Shown here: one piece after another, positions 36,823 through 46,400 of the stretch
Position numbering within the stretch: position 1 is the stretch's first letter
Layout of the letters: each line of letters starts with the position of its first letter
Source of the DNA: Legionella shakespearei DSM 23087
GTDB taxonomy: Bacteria; Pseudomonadota; Gammaproteobacteria; Legionellales; Legionellaceae
NCBI RefSeq assembly: GCF_000373765.1
Contig: NZ_KB892381.1
Span: 113,321-177,320 of the forward strand
Reading direction: 5' to 3'
DNA: 64,000 bases
The notes under the pieces: generated by a model
What the model saw: the letters and a program-made list of their open reading frames with translations, nothing else
The model's database searches: none
Told to the model about the DNA's origin: nothing
Program-made: the position numbers and the translations under genes

Positions 36823-38640
36823 CTAGGACAGGATAGAGCAGCAGTCATTTGAGGCAGAATCTTCATCAAAGGACAAATCATCTTTAACCAGTCGGGTTGA
36901 GTGAATAGTCTGCGCAAACAAACCATATAGTCTCACAGGAGCTATAGGATCTTCTGATTCCTGAACGTTTTCTTCTGCAGTTTGTTCGGGTTTCGGGCTT
37001 GAAATGAATGATAAAACCCATTCGATGGGTTTCCATAATAATTTCAATAGCCAGGTAAACCAACTGACTTTATGAGCGTCCTGTTCCTTAGCAATTTTTT
37101 GCATGATGTGCTGTTCAAGCTGTCCTTCGGTATAAAAATCAATCTGTTTGAGGCACAGGGACATGATTTGATCTTGCTGGGTTTCATTCAAACCTGAATC
37201 TTTTCGCAGAATGTCATCAATTTGCAGCAGATAATTCTCAACCGAATAAAAATCATTATCCTTAATCTCTTTAGCCAGTTGGTTTTGCAGGAGAAATATC
37301 ATTTTCGCATAGGCGGCGTATTGGAACAGTTCCTCTTCATCAGTTTCGTGAATCAAGGTATGGTCAAGTTTATCTTTTCCTAAATAAACCATGGCAATTA
37401 AGGGATTATCAAAAATACGGGAATGACTGCCAAGCAGTTTTCTTGTGCTGCGATAAGATGCATCAATGACATCTTGTTTTTCTTGTAGAGTCGGGTACAT
37501 AGTGGTGGTATCAATACTGCCTGTATTCAAGTAAAGCATGTTACCCAGATTATGAAAGATCTTTTCCCGATTGCGGGTGCTGGCGCGTGCGGTAAATAAT
37601 CGGCCGCCAATCAGATGCTCCATTCCATCATCAACCCATCGGGTGAATGAGGTAATCGCTTCAGGGATATGGGATGCCGCATTAGCAATTCTGTCTGCAA
37701 ACGAAGAGTGTGACTCAAGCTTGACACATAAAATCTCTTCTTTATGAAGGCCTAATTTTTTGAGGGCTATGATGGGCAAATTGTCTAAAATACCACCGTC
37801 AGCAATATGTTCACCGGCATCGTTTACCGCTGGAGTAAATATGAATGGATGAGCACTGGAGTGTTGCACCTTTTCTGCAATAGAACCATTCGCACCATAT
37901 TCCTCATTATGTATTTCCAGTTCTCTTTTTGTCTGGTTGGTAGTAACAACGGATAATTTTTTAATGAGATGTTGTTGGTCTTCGGGCAGAAGAGACCTTA
38001 ATCGTGCCATGTCATGAAAACTGAAGCGTGGATTTTCAAGCTGTTCACCATCTCTGTTTTTAATGATGGTGGGAATGGATTGAAAAGCGCGATCCATGTT
38101 CGTTAAACGTTCGACTGAGTGGGATAATTCAAGAATGTCGTCGACACTATTAATGGTAATACCTTGACGCGACAACGCAGACTCATACAGGACAACTTTC
38201 TGTTTGAGGATTGCATAATCCAGTTGAAGTTCTTTAGGGACAGGCAGTTGGACAGCGTTCAGATGTTCCTTGAATTGATACATGTAAACAATTTCAAGGA
38301 TACTACGAAATCGTTCACCTTTGGCACGTAATCTGAACCCTTTATTATCTAAAAGGTTTATAACATCCAGGCCAATAACCAGTTTTTCTGCATGTTCTGG
38401 TTTCATGCCCATAGCCATAATACTGGCTGTTATGGATCCAGCGGATGCTCCGCTGATATGGGTTAAATCTTTAAGAAACCCGGTTTCAGTCATGGCTTTA
38501 ATCATGCCGACATAGGCTATGCCTTTGGCTCCGCCACCACTTAATACCAATCCTTTGTGTTTAGGGGCAACAATGGCGTATCCATCATCTGTTTTGCTGA
38601 AAGTATAGAGTTGTCTTTTCAGGTTACGCTTTTTTGCCAT
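36823..38640 (-). CDS. Patatin-like phospholipase of the VipD/Vpd type, putative effector
   Basis: A 605-residue protein. The patatin domain begins at residue 29: oxyanion loop SGGGAKG (34-40), nucleophile GASAG (Ser66), and catalytic Asp in ADGGILDN (Asp281), giving a Ser/Asp dyad. The C-terminal 300 residues are helical, with a hydrophobic stretch near 545-565 (WLLKLLWKPIEWVLSFISS), and the protein ends in a Cys pair (CCSILS) that might be lipidated in a host. Legionella VipD, VpdA, VpdB and VpdC are Dot/Icm-translocated phospholipases with this layout; which one is closest cannot be told by eye. No bacterial signal peptide. Confidence 0.85.
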   Translation of the reverse strand: MAKKRNLKRQLYTFSKTDDGYAIVAPKHKGLVLSGGGAKGIAYVGMIKAMTETGFLKDLTHISGASAGSITASIMAMGMKPEHAEKLVIGLDVINLLDNKGFRLRAKGERFRSILEIVYMYQFKEHLNAVQLPVPKELQLDYAILKQKVVLYESALSRQGITINSVDDILELSHSVERLTNMDRAFQSIPTIIKNRDGEQLENPRFSFHDMARLRSLLPEDQQHLIKKLSVVTTNQTKRELEIHNEEYGANGSIAEKVQHSSAHPFIFTPAVNDAGEHIADGGILDNLPIIALKKLGLHKEEILCVKLESHSSFADRIANAASHIPEAITSFTRWVDDGMEHLIGGRLFTARASTRNREKIFHNLGNMLYLNTGSIDTTTMYPTLQEKQDVIDASYRSTRKLLGSHSRIFDNPLIAMVYLGKDKLDHTLIHETDEEELFQYAAYAKMIFLLQNQLAKEIKDNDFYSVENYLLQIDDILRKDSGLNETQQDQIMSLCLKQIDFYTEGQLEQHIMQKIAKEQDAHKVSWFTWLLKLLWKPIEWVLSFISSPKPEQTAEENVQESEDPIAPVRLYGLFAQTIHSTRLVKDDLSFDEDSASNDCCSILS

Positions 38641-38782
38641 GCTTCATTCTTGGATTAGACTCTTGGAACCTCATTGTAACAAGAAAAGATTAACAGAATG
38701 TTAAGAATTAGATGTTGTCGCCTGAAATAATGGCTTTTTGTTGGTTTTATTTGCATTCCGGCGGCGCATCAGGGTGAGTATT

Positions 38783-39799
38783 TTATTGTAATACAGTCCG
38801 TGGCAAGCATGCCTCTAATGATTCAATTTTGGCTTTTTGCCTTTGGATTTCACTTTGCAGACATTCAAGCCCGGAATGCAAAACTTCTTCTCTGTTTTTC
38901 TCAATTTCGTTATTGTCTATACCTTTAAAAAACTGAAGGGTAGAGGTGGCATCAGAAGCAGGATCTTGCAAAGCAGTTAATACATTTTTTTCTGCTTCTT
39001 GCAGCATTTGGATTTTGGTCGTTTTAAAACCTATTTTCTTGCGAATGAAGGTATAGCTGGAGTCAGGATTTCCCTGGGTAATCAATTGGGCAATTTGTTG
39101 TTCCAAATCTGCAATGGCATCTCTGTTGTAAATATAACCCAGAACTGATTCGTCATATTTATCAATGTAACGGCTTAATTTGGTCAATAAATGATTAAGC
39201 CTGGCGAGTTCTTCCTGGGAAAAATCGGGTGAATAACTGTCATGGTCGTATGATTTTTTAAGGAGTTGATCGATGATGTAACGATCTTTTTCCAAAGTGA
39301 GTGGCGGTTTGGAATAATAGTGGGTGGCAATATCAAAACCCAGCCATTGCGCCACATTTTCAATAAACTTTTTACAGGGCGGTATAAAGACATCTTTAAT
39401 TAAAAAAAACAGGTTCACTGTAACAGCCACTTGGTTCACCGCACAAAGCAGGCTAATAAAGGACAATGAAGCAAGCGGGGGGAACAAGACATAAGCCAGT
39501 GCGAGCAGGGCGACCAGTGTCAGTACCGTAATCAGTAATTCAGCTTTACTTACTTCGTTTTGGTACAAGCGATAAATAAAATTGCCTACATAACCCAGGC
39601 TCAGGGAAAGATTGGCCAGAATTAAAATAATTTCTTTGGAAAACAGGCTGGTGGTGATGAGCACTGGTGCAAAAAATATGGTGATAATCAAAGGCATAAT
39701 ATTAGTTATTCCTTTGGAGGTTTTATTAAAAATATCACCAAAATCTTTTTCTCTGATGCGATTTCTGGCAAAAAATGCTCGGTTTACTCTTAAAAACAT
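38783..39799 (-). CDS. Membrane protein with coiled-coil C-terminus, putative effector
   Basis: A 338-residue protein. Hydrophobic segments lie at about residues 35-50, 57-75, 88-110 and 112-135; the remaining 200 residues are charged and helical, with coiled-coil-like stretches at 230-245 and 305-330. No signal peptide. This design is common among Legionella Dot/Icm substrates, and the gene lies next to the patatin gene on the same strand (142 bp apart). Not recognised by name; the effector call is inference. Confidence 0.65.
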   Translation of the reverse strand: MFLRVNRAFFARNRIREKDFGDIFNKTSKGITNIMPLIITIFFAPVLITTSLFSKEIILILANLSLSLGYVGNFIYRLYQNEVSKAELLITVLTLVALLALAYVLFPPLASLSFISLLCAVNQVAVTVNLFFLIKDVFIPPCKKFIENVAQWLGFDIATHYYSKPPLTLEKDRYIIDQLLKKSYDHDSYSPDFSQEELARLNHLLTKLSRYIDKYDESVLGYIYNRDAIADLEQQIAQLITQGNPDSSYTFIRKKIGFKTTKIQMLQEAEKNVLTALQDPASDATSTLQFFKGIDNNEIEKNREEVLHSGLECLQSEIQRQKAKIESLEACLPRTVLQ

Positions 39800-39947
39800 A
39801 TACTAAGACAGTTGAGTGCTCCAAAAAGAGCATTAATGAATTATTTAAAATCATCCTAAATGATTTAATTGGCAAAGTACAGTCAAATTAAGTGCTACGC
39901 CTGTTTAAATCAACCCCTCTCTTAATAAAACCTTAATTAATTTTGTA

Positions 39948-39953
39948 TATAAT
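39948..39953 (+). promoter_or_regulatory. -10 element of the small secreted protein gene
   Basis: TATAAT preceded by TTTTGTA; no good -35. A transcript starting near 39960 is consistent with translation from 40014 rather than from the in-frame TTG at 39963. Confidence 0.4.
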
Positions 39954-40013
39954 ATATACAGTTTGCGCGACTTAACGTGTATCTCTTTCTATATAAATTA
40001 TCAGGGAACTACT

Positions 40014-40370
40014 ATGTTTAAGATGTTTACTTTAACAGTTATCGTTTTATTAGGATTTGTAAGTTCACAGACCTACGCACAAAAGACAATTAAACTTAAT
40101 CCTAATGAAACCAAAGTATTAACCAACAGTACTTTATGGACCTTAAATGCAACCTGTACGGTGCAAAACACCAGCCAAAAGAAAAGCAAGATTAAAATCA
40201 GCGTCTTAAAAAACAGTGGCAAAGTGAATGGCAAAAACCTGTCTACCGGCCAAACCACAATGGTTACTGTGGGCAATAACAGCAGTATTTCGGTCAGTGC
40301 CGAATCAGGAACCCAAATCAATCTGATGAATTTAAGCTCCGAAGGTTTGCAGGCAGTTTGTTATACCTAA
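40014..40370 (+). CDS. Small secreted protein, 118 residues
   Basis: Not recognised. It has a signal peptide (residues 1-22, cleavage after TYA) and a mature beta-rich, Ser/Thr/Asn-rich domain with two Cys residues (NATCTVQN and QAVCYT) that could form a disulfide. It lacks membrane segments beyond the signal. The in-frame TTG at 39963 is rejected: AGGGA lies six bases before the ATG at 40014, and the signal peptide begins there. Probably periplasmic or exported through type II secretion (inference). Confidence 0.78.
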   Translation: MFKMFTLTVIVLLGFVSSQTYAQKTIKLNPNETKVLTNSTLWTLNATCTVQNTSQKKSKIKISVLKNSGKVNGKNLSTGQTTMVTVGNNSSISVSAESGTQINLMNLSSEGLQAVCYT

Positions 40371-40412
40371 ATAGGCTTGGCCGTAATATGGGAGTTAGTT
40401 TTTGCCACTTCG

Positions 40413-40487
40413 ATCCCGGCTGCAAGCAGGCCGGGCTACAAAACCACATCATTGCCTTGATGTAGCCCGGCCTGCTTGCAGCCGGGA
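40413..40487. repeat. Family B repeat, copy 3 (outward arms)
   Basis: ATCCCGGCTGCAAGCAGG on the left and its complement on the right, in the opposite orientation to the other family B copies, around a 26-bp loop. Confidence 0.88.
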
Positions 40488-40577
40488 ACAACATATTTTA
40501 ATTTCAATCTTGATTTAATAGCGCTCAACCCTCAAGCTAAGCACAGATAACAATCCGCTAATCCATAACGAGAACTA

Positions 40578-41231
40578 ATGATTAGAACAATTCTTCTTTT
40601 TTGTTTTGTAATCAATATATTGAATGCATCAACCGCTTTGTCATTTACTGAAAAAGGACAGCAGAGTATTCAGGAGGAGGTGCAAAAGCTCTCTTACATG
40701 GTGCAACAAAGCCCTGAGGTCAATAAAGACAGCTTACCCGTTCCGTATAACTACCTGTTACTGCAACCCTTAATGACCAAAGGAATAGAGACTTATTACC
40801 AACGCATTCCGCTGATTCGAACTCTTTATGCGGCAAGGAACACGAGTGATAATACGTATTTTCGGGCTATTCTTATGTTTGTGGACAAACGTAAAGACAG
40901 AAATAATCCACAGTGGGCACAAAAGAAAAATGAAACAATGATTGTAGAATTGGCTTTTATCACCATCAACTTTAATGAGTTGCCAACTAAACTAATCAAC
41001 GATGTATTAAACACCAACATACCCTTCGGTACCTTATTGTCTGATAATCAGGTAAACGTAGTGAGTACAGGCCGCAGTTATTTTGCGATAAAATGCAATG
41101 AATTATTAGCCTCGTTAACCCATTGCACTTTAAACAGCACATTATATGGTCGTAAAAATACGCTCATAAAAGCAGATAACAAAAAATGGCTGGCTCAGGT
41201 TGTGGAAATCTTGCCAGGATTTGTCAATTAA
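40578..41231 (+). CDS. Secreted chorismate-lyase-like (UbiC fold) protein
   Basis: A 217-residue protein with a signal peptide (about residues 1-22). The mature part resembles the chorismate lyase/UTRA fold: MIVELAFITINFNELP, then NIPFGTLLSDN, and the C-terminal LYGRKNTLIKADNKKWL with VVEILPG. Real UbiC is cytoplasmic and makes 4-hydroxybenzoate for ubiquinone. An exported member is unlikely to do that, and the chorismate-binding arginine set cannot be confirmed by eye. The function is therefore unknown and the fold call is moderate. Confidence 0.65.
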   Translation: MIRTILLFCFVINILNASTALSFTEKGQQSIQEEVQKLSYMVQQSPEVNKDSLPVPYNYLLLQPLMTKGIETYYQRIPLIRTLYAARNTSDNTYFRAILMFVDKRKDRNNPQWAQKKNETMIVELAFITINFNELPTKLINDVLNTNIPFGTLLSDNQVNVVSTGRSYFAIKCNELLASLTHCTLNSTLYGRKNTLIKADNKKWLAQVVEILPGFVN

Positions 41232-41235
41232 AAAA

Positions 41236-41264
41236 GAAAACCGAGCCGCGACTGTAAAGGAGCA
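41236..41264. repeat. Family A repeat, single arm
   Basis: One arm only, GAAAACCGAGCCGCGACTG and following bases, directly after the UbiC-like gene. Confidence 0.7.
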
Positions 41265-41300
41265 TAATTTTTGTTGTGGCACGGAGCCTGGTTATAGTTT

Positions 41301-41376
41301 GTAGCCTGTATTAGCGGAGCGTAATACAGGATGGAAGTGGCAATTTCCCGTATTACGCTCCGCTAATACGGGCTAC
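41301..41376. repeat. Family D repeat, copy 5
   Basis: Inverted repeat, GTAGCCTGTATTAGCGGAGC against GCTCCGCTAATACGGGCTAC, arms about 30 bp. Confidence 0.9.
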
Positions 41377-41380
41377 GATA

Positions 41381-41457
41381 CTGTCATTAAGTTAAGCGCT
41401 ACTCCACCGTCCCGCGGCTTGTCCGCGGGACGGCGGTACTCCTTAACTTAATGGCAG
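41381..41457. repeat. Family E repeat, copy 2, with extended arms
   Basis: Outer arms CTGTCATTAAGTTAAG and CTTAACTTAATGGCAG, inner arms CCGTCCCGCGG and CCGCGGGACGG: the most complete copy of this family. Fragments of the outer arm occur alone at about 14633 and 53867. Confidence 0.88.
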
Positions 41458-41479
41458 TGGATCCGGGAACGCCATTCAA

Positions 41480-41818
41480 CTAATGAAAGCTCCCCGCTAA
41501 TGCCTGTATCACCAAATCCCAGCCATCGATCAAAATAAAAAGCAATATCTTCACTGGCAAGGAAATACTCATAGGAGGCATCATCATCATTCCCATGGTC
41601 ATCAGGATGCCTGATACGATCAAATCCACCAGTAAAAAGGGTAAAAAAATCATAAAGCCAATCTGAAATGCAGTTTGCAATTCGCTGAGTAAAAATGCGG
41701 GAATTAATTGATAGAGTTTGATTTCCAGCGCAGATGCTGGCATGGGTTCTTTGGCCAGTTCTAAAATGACTTTCATATCTTTTTCACGGGTCTGTTTGAG
41801 CATAAAGTCTTTGAGCAT
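41480..41818 (-). pseudogene. fliP: fliP remnant (C-terminal half only)
   Basis: The 112-residue frame aligns with the C-terminal half of the flagellar export-gate protein FliP: FMLKQTREKDM, LIPAFLLSELQTAFQIGF, MIFLPFLLVDL and DGWDLVIQALAGSFH. About 130 N-terminal residues, including the signal and first membrane helices, are missing. The frame begins three bases after the stop of the fliO remnant, so the missing part was removed by a deletion. FliQ, FliR and the rest of the cluster do not follow; the gene runs into family E and D repeats. Non-functional. Confidence 0.85.
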
Positions 41819-41820
41819 AT

Positions 41821-42009
41821 TTATTCTTCATGCTGTGACTTAACCTCGTTTAAGGGGGGAAGTGTCAGTGCGTTTTGATTCTCGGCCAACAAAAATTGCT
41901 GCTCCTGATAATCAACAACATAGACTGAGTTTTTATGAGGGGCGCCAATCCGTTTCAATGTTGGATGCTTCAACCGTTCAGATGGTGTTTTTTTATATGG
42001 AAGGATCAA
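41821..42009 (-). pseudogene. fliO: fliO remnant
   Basis: A 62-residue frame resembling the C-terminal part of FliO, with LKRIGAPHKNSVYVVDYQEQ (the VVD-x(4)-FLL pattern) followed by a proline-rich tail. The N-terminal transmembrane segment is absent. Gene order fliO-fliP is that of the flagellar operon, which supports the call for a very short match. It starts with TTG. Considered a decayed relic. Confidence 0.6.
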
Positions 42010-42026
42010 GCATCCTTTGTTGCTCC

Positions 42027-42266
42027 TTATTCTGAACCATTAAATACAATAATTCCTGTGCCAATGCATCTGACTTCAGTATCCTCACACCTTACTTTAA
42101 CCAGTTCCCATCAGGTGCCATCATCTTGGTTGCCAGTTTGTGGTGCTGCCCGAAATTCAAGTTCCACTTTATGCCCTTTGCCCTGAGCGTCATAAATCGT
42201 GTTCACAGCAAACTTTACGTTTTCGCATTTGCATATTTGATTGATTTTAGGGAAATTCGTTGTCAC
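42027..42266 (-). pseudogene. Possible nonsense-interrupted small ORF
   Basis: Reading the minus strand from GTG 42266: 51 codons beginning with VTTNFPKINQICKCENVK, then a TGA at 42113-42111, then 27 further codons in the same frame (from WELVKVRCEDTEV to VFNGSE) and a TAA at 42029-42027. The composition is protein-like on both sides of the TGA, suggesting a gene of about 78 codons broken by one nonsense change. Not recognised. It precedes the fliO remnant. Confidence 0.35.
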
Positions 42267-42463
42267 TTAAGACAGGTGCTTTTGTGATTTTTATGGCAAT
42301 TTTAAGTGAAAAACATCAGTTTTAGGTCTAAAATGAGGGTTGAAATTGTATTTTTAGCTTAAAAGTGATAGAATATTATACAGTAGAGGAATAAATTGTT
42401 GTTGTGTCATCAAGGCGATTTATTTTGACACATGTATCCTCAAGTAAATACATGGAGGTAAAA

Positions 42464-42940
42464 ATGAATATTTCCTTTCATTTAGGCTCATCAAGCACTA
42501 ACCATGAAAATATTGTGCTTATCAGCCAAATTCTCAGCAGAACCAAACTTGAGGTTCTCACCTCCATTACAGAAAAAGCCAATTCACTTTATAGAATAGA
42601 AAAGACTGCATACATAACTGAAGCAGGAGACACTGCTTTTTCATATAATCTCACCATTTTTTTACCAGAACAAGACGAAAATTCCGCACCCTATGGCAGT
42701 TTTGAGTATTTGTTCGATCATGATAATTATTATTTCTGGAAAAGATCAGTTCTTGACCGGTTTCCCGGTTTGTTTGAGCAGTTTGTAACGTCAGAAAAAG
42801 AGGCAATGGCTCAACAGGAACTCAGTCGCCGATATAAGGAATTAGCTCTGTTGTCTGGTAAGGCAGCCACCAGGATGATAGAGCAACGCATTGATGAACT
42901 GAAGCAGCAGTTATATCCAGATTCGCCCAGTAAACATTAA
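42464..42940 (+). CDS. Hypothetical protein, 158 residues
   Basis: Not recognised. The protein is hydrophilic with a mixed alpha/beta N-terminal two thirds and a charged helical C-terminus (about residues 110-150). No signal peptide. A strong GGAGG ribosome site lies five bases before the ATG at 42464; the frame is open to 42404 but the upstream region reads as promoter. A TATACA sits at about 42377. Followed directly by a family C repeat. Confidence 0.65.
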   Translation: MNISFHLGSSSTNHENIVLISQILSRTKLEVLTSITEKANSLYRIEKTAYITEAGDTAFSYNLTIFLPEQDENSAPYGSFEYLFDHDNYYFWKRSVLDRFPGLFEQFVTSEKEAMAQQELSRRYKELALLSGKAATRMIEQRIDELKQQLYPDSPSKH

Positions 42941-42976
42941 TCAATCCAGTCTACATCTCTTTGTCGTAACTGATTC

Positions 42977-43079
42977 ACGTCGTCCTGAGCGCGTCTTTTT
43001 GCGCGAAGGATCTCCAAATGCAGGCACCATGCCAATTTCAGGAGATCCTTCGCGCAAAAAGACGCGCTCAGGACGATGT
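42977..43079. repeat. Family C repeat, copy 7 (full length)
   Basis: Inverted repeat, ACGTCGTCCTGAGCGCG against CGCGCTCAGGACGATGT (one mismatch), arms about 43 bp. It follows the 158-residue gene. Confidence 0.92.
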
Positions 43080-43115
43080 GGATTGGGGTGAAGTTGTTCC
43101 GCAATAGCACAGTGC

Positions 43116-43181
43116 GTAGCCCGGTCTGCTTGCAGCCGGGATGGTATCCAGTTGATCCCGGCTGCAAGCAGACCGGGCTAC
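43116..43181. repeat. Family B repeat, copy 4
   Basis: Inverted repeat, GTAGCCCGGTCTGCTTGC against GCAAGCAGACCGGGCTAC, arms about 27 bp. The spacer that follows, 43182-43472, is AT-rich and holds only a promoter. Confidence 0.92.
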
Positions 43182-43263
43182 ACCGAATTTATTAATTTTT
43201 TATCTAAGCTGATGATTTCAAATGATTTAAATAAACTTATTTTGAGTTTATTAATTTTTCATA

Positions 43264-43292
43264 TTGAACATTATTATGCATTTGAATATAAT
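43264..43292 (+). promoter_or_regulatory. Strong sigma70-type promoter of the ankyrin-RasGEF gene
   Basis: TTGAAC (43264-43269), exactly 17 bp, then TATAAT (43287-43292). It implies a leader of about 170 nt before the ATG at 43473. Confidence 0.65.
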
Positions 43293-43472
43293 TTGAGCAC
43301 TTAAAACTGTATGAATTCATTAAAAGACAGCTGCAATTTTCCCTGTTTCAGACTCGTCCTGTTTCTGTAATTTGGCTTGCTGATCTCCGTGTTTATTGGC
43401 TTGAGCACGGTTTAAAACCCAGAGAGTTACGGGTTGGTTTTAATGAAAAGTCCAAATCATTTAGGAAGAATA

Positions 43473-46400
43473 ATGGGTAAAGAAATACGTCTTACAAAAG
43501 AAAATATACTTGCATTTATTGCTTCAGCCGATATGACTGAAGAAGAAAAATATGAGCAATTAGAGCCGCAATTAACGCTTGATTTACTGATGGGACCTTA
43601 CACTTTTAATCGTACTTTATTCCATTTTCTGGTCATACATAATTTACCTGTTCTTTTTGAGTGTATTATTTTAACAGATGAACGGTTTCAACATTGTGCA
43701 TTGCACACGGACAGGTTGGGCAGAACCGTGCTGCACTTGATAGTGGGCAAAGAACAAGATCATTCAGAACTCCTTGAAATGGTTTTACGCACATTACCTG
43801 TACTATTCAACAGTACTAATGAGCGAGGTGATACTGCACTTGATACCGCTATAATCAACGAAAATACCTGGGCTATTGAAGCGATTCTGGATGCAAAATA
43901 TAAACTTCCCCAATTGCGTGAGCTAAATCCTAAGCTCAAACCAGCCAGCAGAGCCTATTTTTCTGACGATTCCAAATATAAAAATTTGCGAATGGATACT
44001 GGACTGGACGTATTGAAAGTATTTCCTGCTATTGATCCTGCTGAGAGAACGACAGCTCCCCGTGCACAAAATAAATTAGCCCTTATGTTCCCTCATCTTT
44101 TTTTAAGGAATCATTCTGCTTCCAAATCAAGGGCCGGTCTCAATGATTCACCTAAAAGCACCGGTTCTTCGCCAAAAAGCACTGGTTCTTCACCTAAAGG
44201 CGGAAGTTCTTTTCCGCAAAAATCAGAGCCTTCACTATCAAGTAGCAGTGAAATGGAACTGTCACGCAATCCGTTTCCGAAAACCATCTTCAAAAGTTTT
44301 CCGCCAATTGTAAGAAGTGGCAGTCCTTTATCGAGCAGTTCCTCTAGAAGTTCCAATGGTGGAAGCCTGCGAACATCTGAAGATCTGTCAATGTCAGAAG
44401 GTGCATCGACAACGACTACGACTACTACAACCAGCACATCCGATCTTGCCAAAACAGCACTCACTAATTCCTCTGATTTGGTCAGGAACTTATTAAATTC
44501 TGATGTATCTGCTTTGGAGCGCTATTTACAAGCAGGTCGAGAACCTAACATAACGAATTATTTAGGTCGACCGCTGGTTATACAGGCTTTTTTTCAGGCT
44601 GTCAGTGCTTGTGCATTTGGTGATGAGCAGATGTCAGTAGATACGCAGCGAAGATTTAACACCATTCTTGCCTATGCTGATCTGGAGCATGCAGGTACCA
44701 GAAAAAAAGTTTTAAAGGATTATCTCAATCACAGGGAAAGAGCAAGAGAGGTCATTCAATTGGCCTGTATCAGTTTGCATCAGCGGGTATCGGCTTTGAG
44801 TACTGATCTGGTATTTAGTCTGAATCAAAAAAGTAACGCCATTAACAGATCATTGTATGATAATGGCTTGGTCGAATGTTATAGAAAAAGCGTTACAAAG
44901 CCTGATTTTACAAGTATTTATCCTGGTGATGCAGCACAGCAAGAGCTGGCTTGTGAGATTTGGAACTTGTGTACTTTAACTAAAAAGGACAGGTATTTTG
45001 ACAAAAAGGAATTAAGTCGGTTAATCCTGGGTATTCAGAGTGGTATTTCTTTAAAAAACATCATAAGGGCATTCATTCAGTTGTTTCCCCATTTTGATCG
45101 TTATCAAAAATTAATTGCCGGTTTTATTGTCAAGGAACTTATCCTGACAGTGAATTCGAAAGCGGGACTTGAGACATGTGCGCTTACTTTACGATGTTTT
45201 CTGGAGCAAAATATTCATCCTGATACAGGACTGGCGCAGGATGGATTGCAATATAAAGAGTTGATGAATGAATTAATTGCATTAAAGCATACCTTCCTGG
45301 ACCATCCTGCAGTCGTAAATTATGGAAAATTAAATAACTGGTTACTTTATGAACCCACCTTACAGGTGGCAGAAGAATGTTCTTTTGATCATCTGGTTCA
45401 TGCTGCTTTAAATAAGCCTTTGAACGATAGAACAGGAGAAATAAAGCAGATTGCTGCTGAATTAAGAAAGCTGTCGCTTTATTATTTTCAGCATATCTCT
45501 TTGGATGAGTTTGAACGAGGTGCCTGGCAGAAAGATCAAAAGGCGACCAAATCGCCTAATATAGTATTAGCGACAAAACTCTTTAATTATCTCAGCAATT
45601 ATTTTGCCTTTATCATTTTGTCTCAGGGGGCAAATAATATTAATAATTCGCTAAATTTCATGGTGGAACTTTCTTGTGAGCTGGCAGGCCATGAGGATGG
45701 TCCTGATTTGAATTCATTGATGGTCATATCCAGCGCTTTAGACAGTTCGCCTGTTAGCAGACTGATGAACCTGAATGCCGGATTGGATCCAAAGGATGCT
45801 TCTGCAATTGTTGAATTAAACGCTTTAGTCAGCCAGAAGGGGAATTTTCCATTCCTGCGAATGGCAATAAGCAGCTTTCCTGATGCTATACCTTTTATGG
45901 GGCTGTTTTTGACTGATTTGACTATGTCCTCAGAAAGTAATCAGATATTAGTTGCCGCTGATGTAGTTGCTCCAATTTTTACAACGATTTTACGTGTTAA
46001 AGATTCGGCACAGAGACAATCGTTGATTTTCAGTACTGATATCTTCCGCTTTTTTAATTCTGAATTCATTCCGCCTGGAAATGAACGCCTTGATTGTATG
46101 TCTTATCGCATCCAGCCTTTTAAAGGGGACGTAATTAATTTGAATCAAATTCGGGATTACAAGGAACTGTTCCAACAATTGCAAGAACATTACATCGATA
46201 GACAACTTGTACCCGTCATTGTTTTCAATGATACGACCTATCCTTTGCAAAGATCGATTCAACTCTTGTTACATTGGGTGCTCACTCACCGAGAGGAACA
46301 CCGCATAGCGGTGGGGGAGCTGAAACTTTTTGAAAAGATGTTGGATAAGCTCAGGAATATTTTAACGCATGATTACACCTTTGAGCCTGGGCTTTGTTTT

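Noticed and set aside
44111..44464. 117-residue minus-strand ORF rich in Val and Leu
   Set aside because: It is the antisense of the Ser/Thr low-complexity linker in the RasGEF gene; the composition is an artefact of that coding sequence.
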